Below the pieces are notes generated by a model. That model saw only the letters and a list, made by a program, of their open reading frames with translations. It was not told the origin of the DNA and searched no databases. The position numbers and the translations under genes were made by a program. From Lumnitzera littorea (Eukaryota; Streptophyta; Magnoliopsida; Myrtales; Combretaceae), in the NCBI GenBank assembly GCA_024138015.1, contig JAMXBB010000009.1, positions 38,709,787 to 38,773,786 of the forward strand: a DNA stretch of 64,000 nucleotides. The letters run 5' to 3'. Shown piece after piece: positions 33,948-45,400 of the stretch (within the stretch, counting starts at the first letter, position 1; each line of letters opens with the position of its first letter).

Positions 33948-36900
33948 TTTCATTCGAGTTATTTTGGATTTGGGATCAAATCTGAATTGCATTTGCTCAG
34001 TTCTTCGTCAAGGTGATACAAACTGAGGTCTACAATGTTAAAGGCATCAAAAACCCCATAGTCCTTGGGCAAGTCCAATCTGTAGGCATTATTATTGATC
34101 TTATCGAGGATTCTAAAAGGTCCTTTCACTCTTGTAGACAATTTGTTCCTCCTCTTGTTTGCAAATCGTTTCTTACTGAGGTGTAGCCACACCAAATCTC
34201 TTAGTTGAAATTGTTTAGTTGTTCTAGCAGCTTGGTCGATGTGCCGAGAGACCTTGTCATAGATGTGCTGAAGGGATTGTGCTTTGGCCAATGCATCAGG
34301 GTCCTCTTGTGCGTGTACTGGTATAGGAGCGTGGTTGAGGGGTAACTTGAGATTAAACCCATAAACCACCTTGAAGAGAGTCTGTTTAGTGGAGTCATGC
34401 ACTGTTTGGTTATAGGCGAACTTAACCATTGGTTTAGTGGAGTCATGTACTGTTTGGTTGTAGGCGAACTCAACCATTGGCAGGCAAACATCCTAATCAG
34501 CCAAGTTCTTGCCTACTGCAGTTCGGAGCAGTGACCCCAAAGTACGATTAACCATTACTGTTTGGCCGTTAGTTTGGGGGTAACATGAGGTACTGAAGAG
34601 TAATTTGGTTTTCAACTAACACCATAAGGTTCTCTAGAAATGGCTTAAGAACTTCGAGTCTCTGTCGGAGGCTACACTTCTCGACACGCTGTGTATCTAT
34701 ACAATCTCCTATAAGAAGAGAGAAGCAATAACTGAAGCATCATTAGTTTTTAAGCAGGGCACGAAGTGCACCATTTTGTTGAACAGATACATAACATCCA
34801 TTTTGCTGAACTAATCCACAATAGCCATTATAAAATCTTTCCCTTGGATAGTTCATGGTAGTCTAAGAATAAAGTCCATGCTTAATTCAATCCACGGCTT
34901 CGTCGGGATAGGCAAAGGCATTGCTTTCCCTTATTCAACTCGGCACTTAGCCTTCTTGCACACGGCACAGCGTTCAACCTCTTGGTGCACATCTCTCCTC
35001 ATCCTCGGCCAATAGAATCAACCATTTAACAGCTCACATGCCTTCCTTTCTCTAAAATGACCAAAGAGTCTTCCATTGTAGGCTTCTCTCATCAATAGCT
35101 CCCTTAGTGAACAAATCGGTACGCATAATTTTCTACTTCAAAACAAGTAGCCATCCTTTACATGATACTCGCCTGTTGTCTTCCCATCGACACATTGCAA
35201 AATTATGGGTCTAAAGTGTAGATTCTTAGAGTATTGTTCTTTAATACTTACAAACCCAAACGGTGTGATCTGCAGTTACGATAAAAGCGCATATCTCTTT
35301 AAAAGAGCATCTACAACTACATTACTCTTTTCCTGCTTGTACTTTATTACAAAATTGAATCCTTTAAGGAATTAAACCCATCTCGCCTGTCGCTTCAACA
35401 ACTTGGTCTGACTTCAGACATACCTCAGCGATTCATGGTCAGTATATATGATAAATTATCTCGGTAGTAAATAATGTTGCCATACTTGTAGTGCTTGAAT
35501 CAGTGCCAAAAGTTCCTTATCATACACGGAGTAGTTTAACTATGATCCTCGGAGCTTATCACTATGGAAAGTAATTGGTCGGCCTTCTTGCATCAGGATA
35601 GTGCCTACTCCAACCCCTGATGTGTCACACTCCAGCTCAAAGATTTTCTTGAAGTCAGGTAAAACTAATATTAGGGCGGAGGTCAATCTTTCTTTTATCT
35701 CGACAAAGCTCTTCTCTTCCCTTACTCCCTATTGGAAGTTAGTGTTTTTCTTCATTAGTTCAGTAAGTGGCGTAGTGAAGATGCTAAAATTCCTGATGAA
35801 CCTTCTGTAAAACAAAGCCAGTTTATGGAAACTTTTCACATTGGCACACGTAGTAAGAGTTGGCCACTTGAAAATTGCTCAAATCTTTTCATCATTGGCT
35901 CGCAAGCTTCCTCCACTGACTACACAACCTAAGAATACCACTTTTTCCAAGCAAAAGCAACATTTCTTTAAATTGCCGAATAGTCTCTCGGCACGGAAGA
36001 TATCTAGAACTGCTTTGAAATGTTCACAGTGACTCGGCATGTTAGTACTATAAACTAAGATCTCGTCAAAATACACCACGACACACTTCTCTATGAGATG
36101 TCTCAGCATATGGTTCATTAGCCTCATGAAAATGCTCATGGCATTCGACAAGTTGAAGGGCATGACCATCCATTCATAAAGTCCATGTCTCGTCTTGAAT
36201 GCAATCTTTTACTCGTCTCTTGGCCTCATGTAGATTTAATATTAGCTAGATTTGACATCATTCTTGCTGAAAATCTTGGCTCTACTAAGTTCATCCAACA
36301 TGTCTTCTAGCTTTAAGATCAAATACCTGTATTTGATCACAACCTTATTTACAGCTCGGCTATCTACCCACATTCGCCAAGTTCCATCCTTCTTCGGCAT
36401 TAAAAGCACAAGCATAGTATAAGGACTAACGCTCTCTCTTACATAACCTCTCTCCAACAACTTATTGACTTGACGTTAGAGCTCAGAAGCCTACTCAAGA
36501 TTCATCCGATAAGCTAGCTTATTCGGCAGTGCAGCGTTAGGTACTGAGTTAATACAATGCTCTATGCCTTGAGTTGGGGGCAACCCCTTAAGTAATTATT
36601 TTGGGAACAAGTGGGCATATTCATCTAACAACTCCTTGATGTCCTAAGGTAACTCACCTTGCTCCTTCATTTCCAATAGTTACCTAACCAACAAGAAGGT
36701 CGGCTCATTAGCATTAATAGCCTTTCGAAGCTTGGCTCTACTCATCATCAGAGCCTTCTTCGATCTATAAACAAGTTTCATCTGCAACTTATTAATTTCT
36801 CTTGGTGGCATCAGGTTCAACGTGATCTTCCGGTCATTCTTCTCGAACATATACGTATTCTTATAGCCGTTGTGTATAACTCTCCTATCAAATAACTACG

Positions 36901-38600
36901 GTCTACCTAGCAACACATAGGAAGTGTACATAGGTAGTGTGTCATAAAGAATCTGATCAAAGTAATTCCCTATATTGATCGATAGAAATATTTACCGAGT
37001 AACATGTAATGCTCCTTTCTCACTCAACTATTGTAACTTGTACGGCCTCGGATGTGCAACAATCGACAACTTTAGTTTTGAAACAAGATTGATTGATGCC
37101 ACATTGGCGCAGCTTCCACTATCCACAATGAGGGCGCACACCTAATTATTCACCTTATAGATGGCATGGAACAAATTCCTTCTTTACTCCTCTTACGAGG
37201 GTTCTACGTTCATAGTACGTCAGACAACCATGAGTAATTGACTTAAGTCCTTAGGAACCATGTCCTCCTCAATAGGCTCTTTCTCAGTAGGAACCTCCTC
37301 CTCCTCGAGTTCCTCATCCGCACTTTCTACTTCTAGCTTCGGGATGTCTCCATTGATGACCATCGTTTGTCGATTCGAGTACTGAGCAACCATGTATTCG
37401 AGCCTTTGGTACTTAAATCACTTGATCTAGCTCATTTTCTTGCCAAACATTTGGCCCTTCTCATAAGTTCGAGTCGATACTTTACCATCAATTTGGCCTT
37501 TCTGCTCGGCTCTTTGGTACTCAACAAAGTTTGGTGACTTGCCTGTCCGTGTCAGCTAGTTGTCAGCCTCACTGGTACTTAGCTCATTCTGTGCCTCTTT
37601 ACTCGCTGGGCAATCCTAACAGCTTCATTCATTATGTCAAATTATTAAAGTTCCACAACGTCTCAAATGTCTCTTCTTAACCTAATAACAAGCCTTGAGA
37701 TTGTTCGAGCTAGTGGTTCCTCTACTTCACAACGAATCATTAACATTTGAAACTCTTGAACATACTTGTTAATAGTTCGACCTCCTTATCTCAGCTCCTG
37801 AAGCCGAGTAAAAGTATCTTGTAGATAAGTTTCTGGTACGAACTTGTTTCAGAGCACTCTCTTCATCTCGGGCCAAGTGTTAATCATTCGGTAGCCCTCT
37901 CGTCTTCTCATGGCTTGAAAATTCTTCCACCACATGGCGACACATCCAAAGAACTCAACAGCAGCAGTTCTTACTTTCTCATAATCCTAATATTAATAGT
38001 AATAAAAAATACGCTCTACTTTCTCTTCCTACTCTAGATACTTATTAGTATTCGCAGATCCATTGAAACTCTGAATCTAAAGCTTCACATGGTCAGATGC
38101 TTTGAGAATTCATGCACGCTCTTCTTCTAAGTACTCTTCTTCTTCCTCTTCATCAAGCTCTCTCAGTTTTATCCTTCTCCTTACTTATTTGCCAACTCCT
38201 CTACCTCGAACAGGTCGAGCTGAGTTCAAACCTCTAACAGGTTGAGTAGCTTATGGAGTGTTTTACGCGGCCTCAGTGGTTCAGCAAGACAGCGTATGAA
38301 CAACTCGAATCAGATCTATTAAGGGGTTAGCTACCTCATCAAGTCTCTTGTTAGTGCTTTTAGGCATTCCCTAAGACTGTTGTTCATGGTAGACAACTTC
38401 ACCATCATCGCCAATACCAACATTTATACTTGGGTCTATCATTTTTCCTCATAAATTCAAAGCTCAAACAAACACTTTAAGAAATTTACAATTAACAACA
38501 CAGCATTCAAATGAACACAATAACTTGCTCTGTTTCATATACGAAAAATAGAGTATGAAAGAACTTCAAGAAGAACCAACTACAATTCACATGAGACCTT
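33948..38600 (-). pseudogene. gypsy B gag-pol relic
   Basis: Minus-strand order (high to low): gag (about 37560-38450), degraded zinc knuckle near 37380-37430 with its cysteines changed (FKYQRLEYMVAQYSNR where A has CFKCQEFRHMVAQCPNR), protease with ALIVDSGSCANVA near 37105-37140, and RT. RT has MLERGYVRESVSPY and [18 protein letters not shown] at 36340-36460, then WMVMPFNLSNA and a mutated YFDE box (36062-36073) where YFDD is expected, followed by EKVVFLGCVVS. RNase H is near 35400-35700. The integrase zinc-binding region is near 34950-35060. The integrase C-terminal part is at 33959-34477, with FAYNQTVHDSTK, KLPLNHAPI, RDLVWLHLSKKRF, KGPFRIL, NNAYRLDLP and FNIVDLSLYH. A short duplication repeats the FAYNQTVHDSTK segment. 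Stops throughout. Confidence 0.85.
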
Positions 38601-38613
38601 TGCTCTAATACCA
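38601..38613 (-). other. Primer-binding site of element B
   Basis: On the minus strand TGGTATTAGAGCA, one base different from the TGGTATCAGAGC 3' end complement of initiator tRNA-Met used by many plant LTR retrotransposons. It lies 3 bases from the 5' LTR end. Confidence 0.75.
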
Positions 38614-38616
38614 AGA

Positions 38617-39487
38617 TGTTGCGAATCGTAACCAAGAACAGATAAGGCTAATCGCTGGATAGGTCTAAGCTTGCAGAAAGCTCGAAAAAGGATTAATGGG
38701 TAAAGTGTGAAAGGGCAAAAATGATGAATGAAAAACAATAAGCAAAACCTACGAATAGCTCCAAAGGATATGACGCACCAATAGAGCTTTCGAAGACTCA
38801 CGGCACAATTCGATATGAAGTACGAATTGGTCTAGTGAGGTTACTTACCACCTAACCTTGCTCAAGGGAAAGGATAAGAGTGATGGCGAGAATAAACAAA
38901 CAGTATTTACACAAGGAAGAAGATACTTAAAGTGTATATTAATGATCCGATGCTTTCCAGCTATAAGTACAAAGGTATTTATACCTATAAGTTAAGGTAA
39001 CTTGCCTAAAAAGGAAAAGATAAAAAGGGCATTTCCTAAGGAAGTAACGTATAAGATTCAAAAGGGTAAAAATGAATATGTAAGAAAAACAATCATTAGT
39101 GCAACGGATTCTGCACATGATACTATACACATAGTGATACTATACACATGGTGATGTTACATTAGCGAGGTCGTTAGAAGATGAGGATAAAAAGTACAGA
39201 CAGATAGCTTGTCTGAGCAAAGATGGCTTAGTCAATTCGAAGTCTCTCACTTGGCTTCTTAGTAAGAAAGATGCCGAGTAATTGGTCGATTCGGTGCAAG
39301 TGAGTAATCTTCAATTCGGTACATTATAGAAAAATAGGTAGGCATACAGCTTAGCGTGAAGGGTGACTCAGCAAAGAAGTATTCGACCTTGATAGGGGTC
39401 GATTGGAATAAAAGGATTCGTCTTGCCAGCCCCTCTAGTCTTCGGGCTCAGCTGCGGGTTAGAGGTCCGGTAGCTTAATTCTCATCA
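38617..39487 (-). repeat. 5' LTR of gypsy element B
   Basis: 871 bp, plus-strand TGTTGCGAATCG to AATTCTCATCA. It pairs with 33095-33947. Most of the differences read by eye are transitions, as expected from methyl-cytosine decay. Confidence 0.85.
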
Positions 39488-39492
39488 CTCTT

Positions 39493-40080
39493 CATCTCAT
39501 CCCTGCTCCTAATTTCACATTCTCCTTCTCTTCTACAGGTGGCTTCTATGTTCTTTCACTACAAGGCAGCATAACCAATAAGCTCCAACACAGTAAGTCT
39601 AACCTTAGCATTTTTAGGTACCTCATAGTGTTCAAAATGCATTTTGATTTTATTCACCTGGTCTAGGTGGTCCTCTACATCACCACCCTTAGAAAAACTT
39701 AGAATACATATCCTCAACCCTTTAATTCTAAGAGCTCAAACATTCCTCTCCTTTGGTTCATAATGCTCCTCTAGTTCATAATACTTCATCACCGTCTTCC
39801 TTATTGCTTCTTCAATTTCATCGAGTGCTAGTTTACGCTTAGCAACTATATCTACTCCTCTAACTCAGGGCAGTCAAATTGGGGCATTAGCTCAACCATA
39901 CTAACCATTGCCTCTCACGGGTTATTCATTACTTGTCCTTTATATGGACCATTTCTAGTTTGCTGCCTATTTTCATTTATGATAGTTACCAAATTAGTTA
40001 CTAAGTTGGTGAGTCTATCTAGTCGGTCAGCTACTGACTGAGGCGTAAAGCTTCCCTGTTGACCTTAGCCACTTTGAGTG
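39493..40080 (-). pseudogene. gypsy A gag N-terminal part (continuation beyond element B)
   Basis: The gag of element A resumes here after element B. On the minus strand a gag capsid-like block is readable near 39570-39700: DVEDHLDQVNKIKMHFEHYE, followed by KVRLTVLELIGYAAL, matching the plant gypsy gag consensus of a helix followed by K-V-K-L-x-x-L-x-L-x-G-Y-A-x-x-W. The 5-bp CTCTT at 39488-39492 is the second copy of the target duplication created by element B. Stops are present. Confidence 0.75.
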
Positions 40081-40438
40081 CCACTCTTTTGGTTACCCAA
40101 AGTTCTTTAAACACTATAATCGGACATTATCATCTTTCATAAGAGGTTAACAACTGAAACACTACTAAAAAATTTCCTTCCACGAAATAGGAATAAAACA
40201 ATGCTAAATACACTAATAGCTAGTAGAACTAACACACGATAAACCAAGCAAACACACACACTCTGTTTTATGAGAAAGAAATAAGCGAAAACAAAGCACA
40301 AAATCTCTTTACTTTAATCACTCTTCAAACACTTACGATAATAATAAACTGACTTTAAAACACTTACAACAATAATAAACCACTCAAAGTACAAGTAATA
40401 AGAACTTGTTTGGATGTAGCTAAGCTTTAAAACTAAGA
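40081..40438 (-). other. Leader of gypsy element A with degraded primer site
   Basis: Non-coding stretch between the gag relic and the 5' LTR of A. It contains two near-repeats of CACTTACRAYAATAATAAAC (about 40330 and 40360). The last 15 bases, read on the minus strand as TCTTAGTTTTAAAGC, look like a decayed TTGGTATCAAAGC-type primer site. Confidence 0.45.
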
Positions 40439-40620
40439 TGATATGGGCACATCGTAAATGAACATATGTTGTTTGATATCACACGAACCAAAGGGATGGG
40501 TCTGAACTGTAAGATGGTCTTAAAAGTAAATGGTAGTTGAGGGTTTGAGTAGGGGTTCCTATGCATCGACGATGGATATGATGCACCAATACATCACATG
40601 AGCTCAGGTCGCATTTAATA
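40439..40620 (-). repeat. 5' LTR of element A, left fragment
   Basis: It starts TGATATGGGCACATCG and matches 28267-28450. Interrupted at 40620 by a solo LTR of family B. The rest resumes at 43736. Confidence 0.8.
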
Positions 40621-43600
40621 TGATGCAAATCGTAGCCAAGAACAGATAGTGCTGATTGTTGGGGTAGGCCCAAGTTTGCAAAAAGCTCAAAATGGTAATG
40701 CAAATGCGAAAAAAACAATAGGAAAATGAAATAAGTAAACCCACGAACAGCTCCAAAGAATATGATGTACCAATAGAACCTCCGAGGACTTATAGCACAA
40801 CTCGATATGACGCACGAGGTAATTCGTTAAGGTTACTTGCCACTTAACCTTACTTAAGGGTTAAGATAAGAGTGAAGTAAGCAAACAAGCTAATGAAAGC
40901 AATGTTTACGAAAAGGAAAAATATTCAATATATTGATGATGATTATATAAGATCCAACAGCTATATGTACAAGGGGTATTTATACCCACAAAACTAAGGC
41001 ATGCTACTTAAAATGGAAAAGACTAAAAAGGATATTATCTTGAAGAAGTAATGTATAAGGAATAATAAGGGTACAATTGAAAATACAACAAAATAAGCTC
41101 CTTATGTGAAGTATTTTGTCATATGATTGCTCAAACACGTAGCTCATTGTGGGAGGATGGCTATCTGGCAGAAAAGACAATTTTGTATGTTCAGTTTGGT
41201 TTCTATTGAGCCAAGGTACTGAGTAGGGGTGTTGAGCCTTATTTCGATTTTCTTTAATTTAACCTATATTAAGCTTAACTCGCTTAATATAAATTACTCA
41301 ACATAAAATTTAGAAAAAAATATTTTTAAAAATTGAAGTCACTAACCAATTGAACTAGTAAAAAGTGAAATCAGGATTTTCAAGTGAGAAAACCCTAATT
41401 TAGTCACTAGTCTACAGATATTCCAAAAAATTATTTTTTAGAAAATTAAATCAGAAAATCTAAGCTTGTGACCTAACCTATTAAGACTAAGTCGCCATGC
41501 AAAGATAAAAAAAAAAAAAAACTAATAGGATTTTATTTTTTATAATTTTTCTAAAAATGATAAAATATAAACAAATATGCAAAAATGTAATTAAAATAGA
41601 TTTTTAATAATTTTTATTACGAATTTTCAAAAAAAAAAAGAAAAAAAATTAATTTTTTATGGTTACCCTAGAGGTATTTACATACTTGCTAGTTGAAATC
41701 ATATCGACACAGTTCTATTTTTTAGAAAAAAATTAGTAGGTTGATTTTTTTTTTTAAAGAAATCGAGTCATATTTACATTAGTTATCAATTTATTATTTA
41801 AAAAAAATAAAAAAATTTAACTTCATAAATCTATTTTTAAAAAAACTACAACTAACTAAATCTTTTGAAAACTCTAATTAAGATTTTTATTTAAAAAAAA
41901 AAACTACTACGTGTCAACAATTAATTTTTCTAAATCTTAAATGCAAGATATACTAATATACAAATTTTAGATACATATCTTCTTCAAAGATATAAATCTC
42001 GAAGAAGATATGCAACTTTTTCCTAAAAAATGCAATTTCAATAAAAAAAATACAATTTAACTAAAAGTATGAAATTTATCTAAAAAAATTACAATTTTTC
42101 TAAAAAATCACAAAAATGCATGACATATAGTATATATTAAAATTATTAAATAACCTACACTAAAAACAAGTGAGTAAAATAAAATTATTAAAAATAAAAT
42201 AAATAAATAACTAAAATAATTTATCTAATTACTTAAGTAGGTTGGATCGTACACGTGAGTGCTGGACTCGGTAGATTGCTTAAACACGTGTACTGTATGT
42301 ATGTGATCAGATTGCTATCATGATTGTAAAGTGTTGTACGTAAAGTGCTATGATCGTGTTCGAAGTAAAGTTACTGTAATCGGATAGTGGTCGATATGTA
42401 GTTGCTAGACGGCAGACGTAGGTTGTGCCTGGACATGCAATGTGTTGGGCAATGGATGTGTGTATATACTGAACATGCGGCATGCTAGGTAGTGGAAATT
42501 GTGGCATGCTTAAAGTGCTTTGTGTTTAGTCAGCGTCGTGTGTGTGTGTGTGTGTGCTAACGTGTTATCAATATCATATGTGCATGTGTGTGATCAATGT
42601 TGTTTGCGTGTACTGGCATGTAGGACAAAGTGCAGGACATGTGTGTGTTGCGTTCATGAGTGGCTATGTGTGTTCGTGAGTGGCTATGTAGGTTCGTGAG
42701 TAAGTTAAGCGTGAATGAATTTATGAGATTATGTGAGTGAAGTGTTATGCTATGTGTTGGGATATGAGATGTGAAAATTGTGGACATGTAGTGATTATGT
42801 GTGTTAATTGTGAAATGTATATTTTTTAGCCCAATGTCCACTATTTATGGATCATAAACTTGAATCTTTTGGATCTTTTTGTTGTGAAGATTCATCCTTA
42901 ACAAATTTAATATTCAAAAGATACGATGATACCCGATTTGGATTTATTAAATTCATTCAAGATTTAATTAAGTTTTTAAAAACCCCACATTTATTTAGGC
43001 TTTCTATCTTGGGCCTAATTCAGTCCATCTTAATTTAGCCTAAAATACACACTAACTCATTTAATAAATCCTAAGTTTATTAAGCCCAATATAAATTAGA
43101 TAAAAATTCACTTTATATTTCATTGAACTAAAAATATTTTTAATGAAACCCAATTATTCAACGATTCAAAATTTATTAAATTGAATGTACATCTTCAACT
43201 ATTGTCTAATTTGACCCTAAACAACTGACTCGACTCGACTTGACCGCACTTGATACTTTTATTATTATTTTATTTTCTTTTTCTTTTCTTATTTTTTAAT
43301 TATTATTTATTATTATTATTTTTAGTTTTCTTCAAAATAATAATGATTTGTTAAATCTGGCCTAATAAGTCATGAATCTTAAGGATGGTAAAAATGAGGT
43401 ATCTATAAAGGCTAATAGATCAACTGTATTGAGCTGAGTAAATAATTCTTTCGAGGTGAATTCACCTTGAATACTTTTAGTATGGCTCGGATTCAGATTG
43501 GCTAAGTTGAAAGTCGAATGAGCTAAATTGATGTTCAAGTGCAATTTAAGTTGGTAGCTAGAGACAAATGATGGGTACAAAAGGGCTTAGCTCAAACAGG

Positions 43601-43730
43601 GCATCAGGTTAGTAGATTGCAGTAGCTTAAACTTCTCGGTGGTGGGTCTTAGGGAAAGCATGACCCGACCATGCTTTCTAACCCTTAAGCTTGAGTACAA
43701 GTCAAGGTTCTTGTGGTCTGATTCTTATCA
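40621..43730 (-). mobile_element. Solo LTR of family B inserted in the 5' LTR of element A
   Basis: It begins TGATGCAAATCGTAGCC and ends GATTCTTATCA, matching 38617-39487 end to end once the inner insert 41230-43407 is removed (about 930 bp of LTR sequence). A perfect 5-bp duplication TAATA flanks it (40616-40620 and 43731-43735). Cutting out the block plus one TAATA restores the LTR A sequence (TTTAATATTATG, compare CTTGATATTATG at 28440). No internal domain is present, so it is a recombination-derived solo LTR. Confidence 0.85.
41230..43407 (-). mobile_element. Solo LTR of the Tat/Ogre-like family, third nesting level
   Basis: 2178 bp between TGTTGAGCC and GAGGTATCTATA, inserted in the solo LTR B. 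It shares with the LTRs at 9156-11046, 15634-17480 and 3339-6043 the opening CxTxATTTCGATTTTCTTTAATTTAAC, the ACCxxxAATTTAGxxACTAGxCTxCA block, the GAGGTATTTACATACTTGCTAG block and the closing (G)GTATCTATA. Flanks AGGGG and AAGGC agree at 3 of 5 bases. The middle (42230-42840) is G/T-rich with (GT)9 at 42539-42556. Antisense open frames here are composition effects. Confidence 0.65.
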
Positions 43731-43735
43731 TAATA

Positions 43736-44489
43736 TTATGTACAAGTTTAGCTAAAGGTTACTCGCCACTAATCCATGCTTACGATGGATCAAATAAGAG
43801 TAAACAAGAGTAAGTAGAAAACACTTCGCTCACGAAAGTGTGTTTAAATGTCAATGGTATTAACTATTCCAGCTATTACAATTTACAAATGTTTATATGA
43901 CCAAATTTGGGTAAGTCCTAGGTTAGTACAATTACAAAAAGATTCCTACTAGAAAAGGAAAAGGAATAATTTACAAGAGTAAAGTTATAATCAAACAAAA
44001 AGAATATTAGGTTACAAAAGGGCAGCACGGATGTCAGAAAATAGGGTACGTGTCAACTATTCATTCTATGGTCTCAATCATAATTCTTGCTGAGTGGAGC
44101 AAGTTCTAAGTAGATCAACTTGGGGTTGGCAATTCGATAACTTAGATGTTTTGGACTGAGGAAAGGTTGGTTCAAGAGGCGGTCCATTATTAGGTTAGCC
44201 TCATTTAGTCGGTTCACAATCAGGGTTAGCTTAGCCTTGGTGGTGTATCAAGTTGGCAGTATGCTAGTTCGGTACTTCGCCTTAGATAAATGTATTGTGG
44301 AGGGGTTAGCTTGACAACAGGTCAATCGCCTCGACAGTCTCTTAGATGAGGTGGAGAGTAGAGTAGCTTGGCTAATCAGACTAGGGAATACATTATTGTT
44401 CAGAGTTAAGCTCTCCTCAAACAACTTGCTAAACCATATGAGCGAATCCTTGAGCTCAAGAGTATGCGATGGATTCATGATCCTTATTG
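43736..44489 (-). repeat. 5' LTR of element A, right fragment
   Basis: Continuation of the right LTR of A, matching 28445-29208 from TATTATGTACAAG to GATCCTTATTG. The last three bases TTG stand for TCA. Confidence 0.75.
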
Positions 44490-45400
44490 GAGAATTCCTC
44501 GGATGTACGGACTAATGTTCTATCGATGAGGTTAGTCGATGTTGTTAAGTTGGTGGTGTCCTAACTAACAATTTAATGTGCTTAGAAGCTCAATAATTAC
44601 TAAGGCTTATTGTAGGGAGTAGTATCCATGTGAGTCCTTTAAGATATCAAAGAAAATGAGGATGGAAGGGTCAGCAAGCATAGTAGCTTGTGTGAAGCTA
44701 CTTAAAGGATATGATGAACTAACGAACACGATACGACTTAACACTTCACTTGATATGACTTACAAGTTAATCTTAATGTCTACTTGCTGCTAATCTTAAG
44801 TTACTCGACAAGATTAGATAAGAATATAAGAGAAAGTGTACTTGGAGAGAGATATCTCACAAGAATAAAAATATTCATTAAGTGTAAGGTATATGATGAT
44901 GATTGTAGCTACAATAAAAGAGCTATTTATAGAAAGTCCTTTAGAGTAACAATATAATAATGGAAAATTACATAAAAGACAATGAAGGAAGAGATTCCTA
45001 GTATGTACGAAAAAGGATAAATATGACAAATGATGAAAAGGAATATAGTATAAATGTTAGAAAAGTAACGGACGAGTGACAACTTGTCAATAGGCTCATA
45101 TTGGGGAATCTTGGGGGGTTGTAGATGGTCAAAATGGATGTTGTAGCTGCTGTTGGGGAGTTATGCTAAGAATTACCAAGGCGATTGAAGGATGTTGCAG
45201 TTCAATAAGTTGGAAGAGTGAAGCACAACACACAGTTGCTTCAGCTTTGGAACTTAACAGATCAGCCTTAGCACCCGATATGTCAACTTCAGTATTAGAC
45301 AACTCTATATGTAGAAAGAAGAGGGCTCAATATGTAGTAGACTAGAACCCAATTCTCGATGGCTCATCTTCGTCACTAGGTAAGTTAGTGAGTAGGTAAG
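44490..45400 (-). repeat. LTR-like block related to the gypsy A/B LTRs
   Basis: The layout resembles LTRs A and B on the minus strand: GGATATGATG-ACTAAC, CACTTGATATGACTTACAAG, ACTTGCTGCTAATC, AGATTAGATAAGAATATAAGAG, then AGCTATTTATAG (a TATA box read in reverse) and AAAGGATAAATATGACAAAT. It fills exactly the interval between element A's 5' LTR and the inverted family-A element. Ends and duplication not resolved. No coding. Confidence 0.45.

Larger units (their letters stand above)
33095..39487 (-). mobile_element. Ty3-gypsy element B, complete, inserted in gag of element A
   Basis: A complete 6393-bp minus-strand element with two LTRs (33095-33947, 853 bp; 38617-39487, 871 bp), ends TGTTG..CATCA on the plus strand, and a perfect 5-bp target duplication CTCTT (33090-33094 and 39488-39492). 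A tRNA-Met-type primer site (minus TGGTATTAGAGCA, plus 38601-38613) sits just left of the right LTR. Next to the left LTR the position of the polypurine tract is occupied by minus CTCGAATGAAA, apparently a decayed form of element A's CTCGGAGGGGG. The internal order gag-PR-RT-RNaseH-IN on the minus strand matches A, and the internal sequence next to the 3' LTR shares TTTGGGATCAAATCT with A, so A and B are close relatives. The LTRs differ at very roughly one base in eight over the first 200 bp, implying an old insertion. Confidence 0.9.
28267..44489 (-). mobile_element. Ty3-gypsy element A, nested host of later insertions
   Basis: A minus-strand Ty3-gypsy retrotransposon. The 3' LTR is 28267-29208. 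The 5' LTR is 40439-44489 once its own insertions are removed (40439-40620 joined to 43736-44489). Between them lie pol (integrase, RNase H, RT, protease) and gag in the normal minus-strand order. Gag is interrupted by complete element B (33095-39487). A polypurine tract (minus GGAGGGGG, plus 29209-29217) abuts the 3' LTR. A degraded primer site lies at 40424-40438. No matching 5-bp flanks were found (CTCAC versus GAGAA). Stops and frameshifts are scattered through the coding region. The interior without B is about 4.8 kb. Confidence 0.85.

Noticed and set aside
28267..39487. Integrated pararetrovirus
   Set aside because: Integrase core and zinc-binding regions are present and the element has paired LTRs, which identifies Ty3-gypsy retrotransposons rather than caulimovirus sequence.
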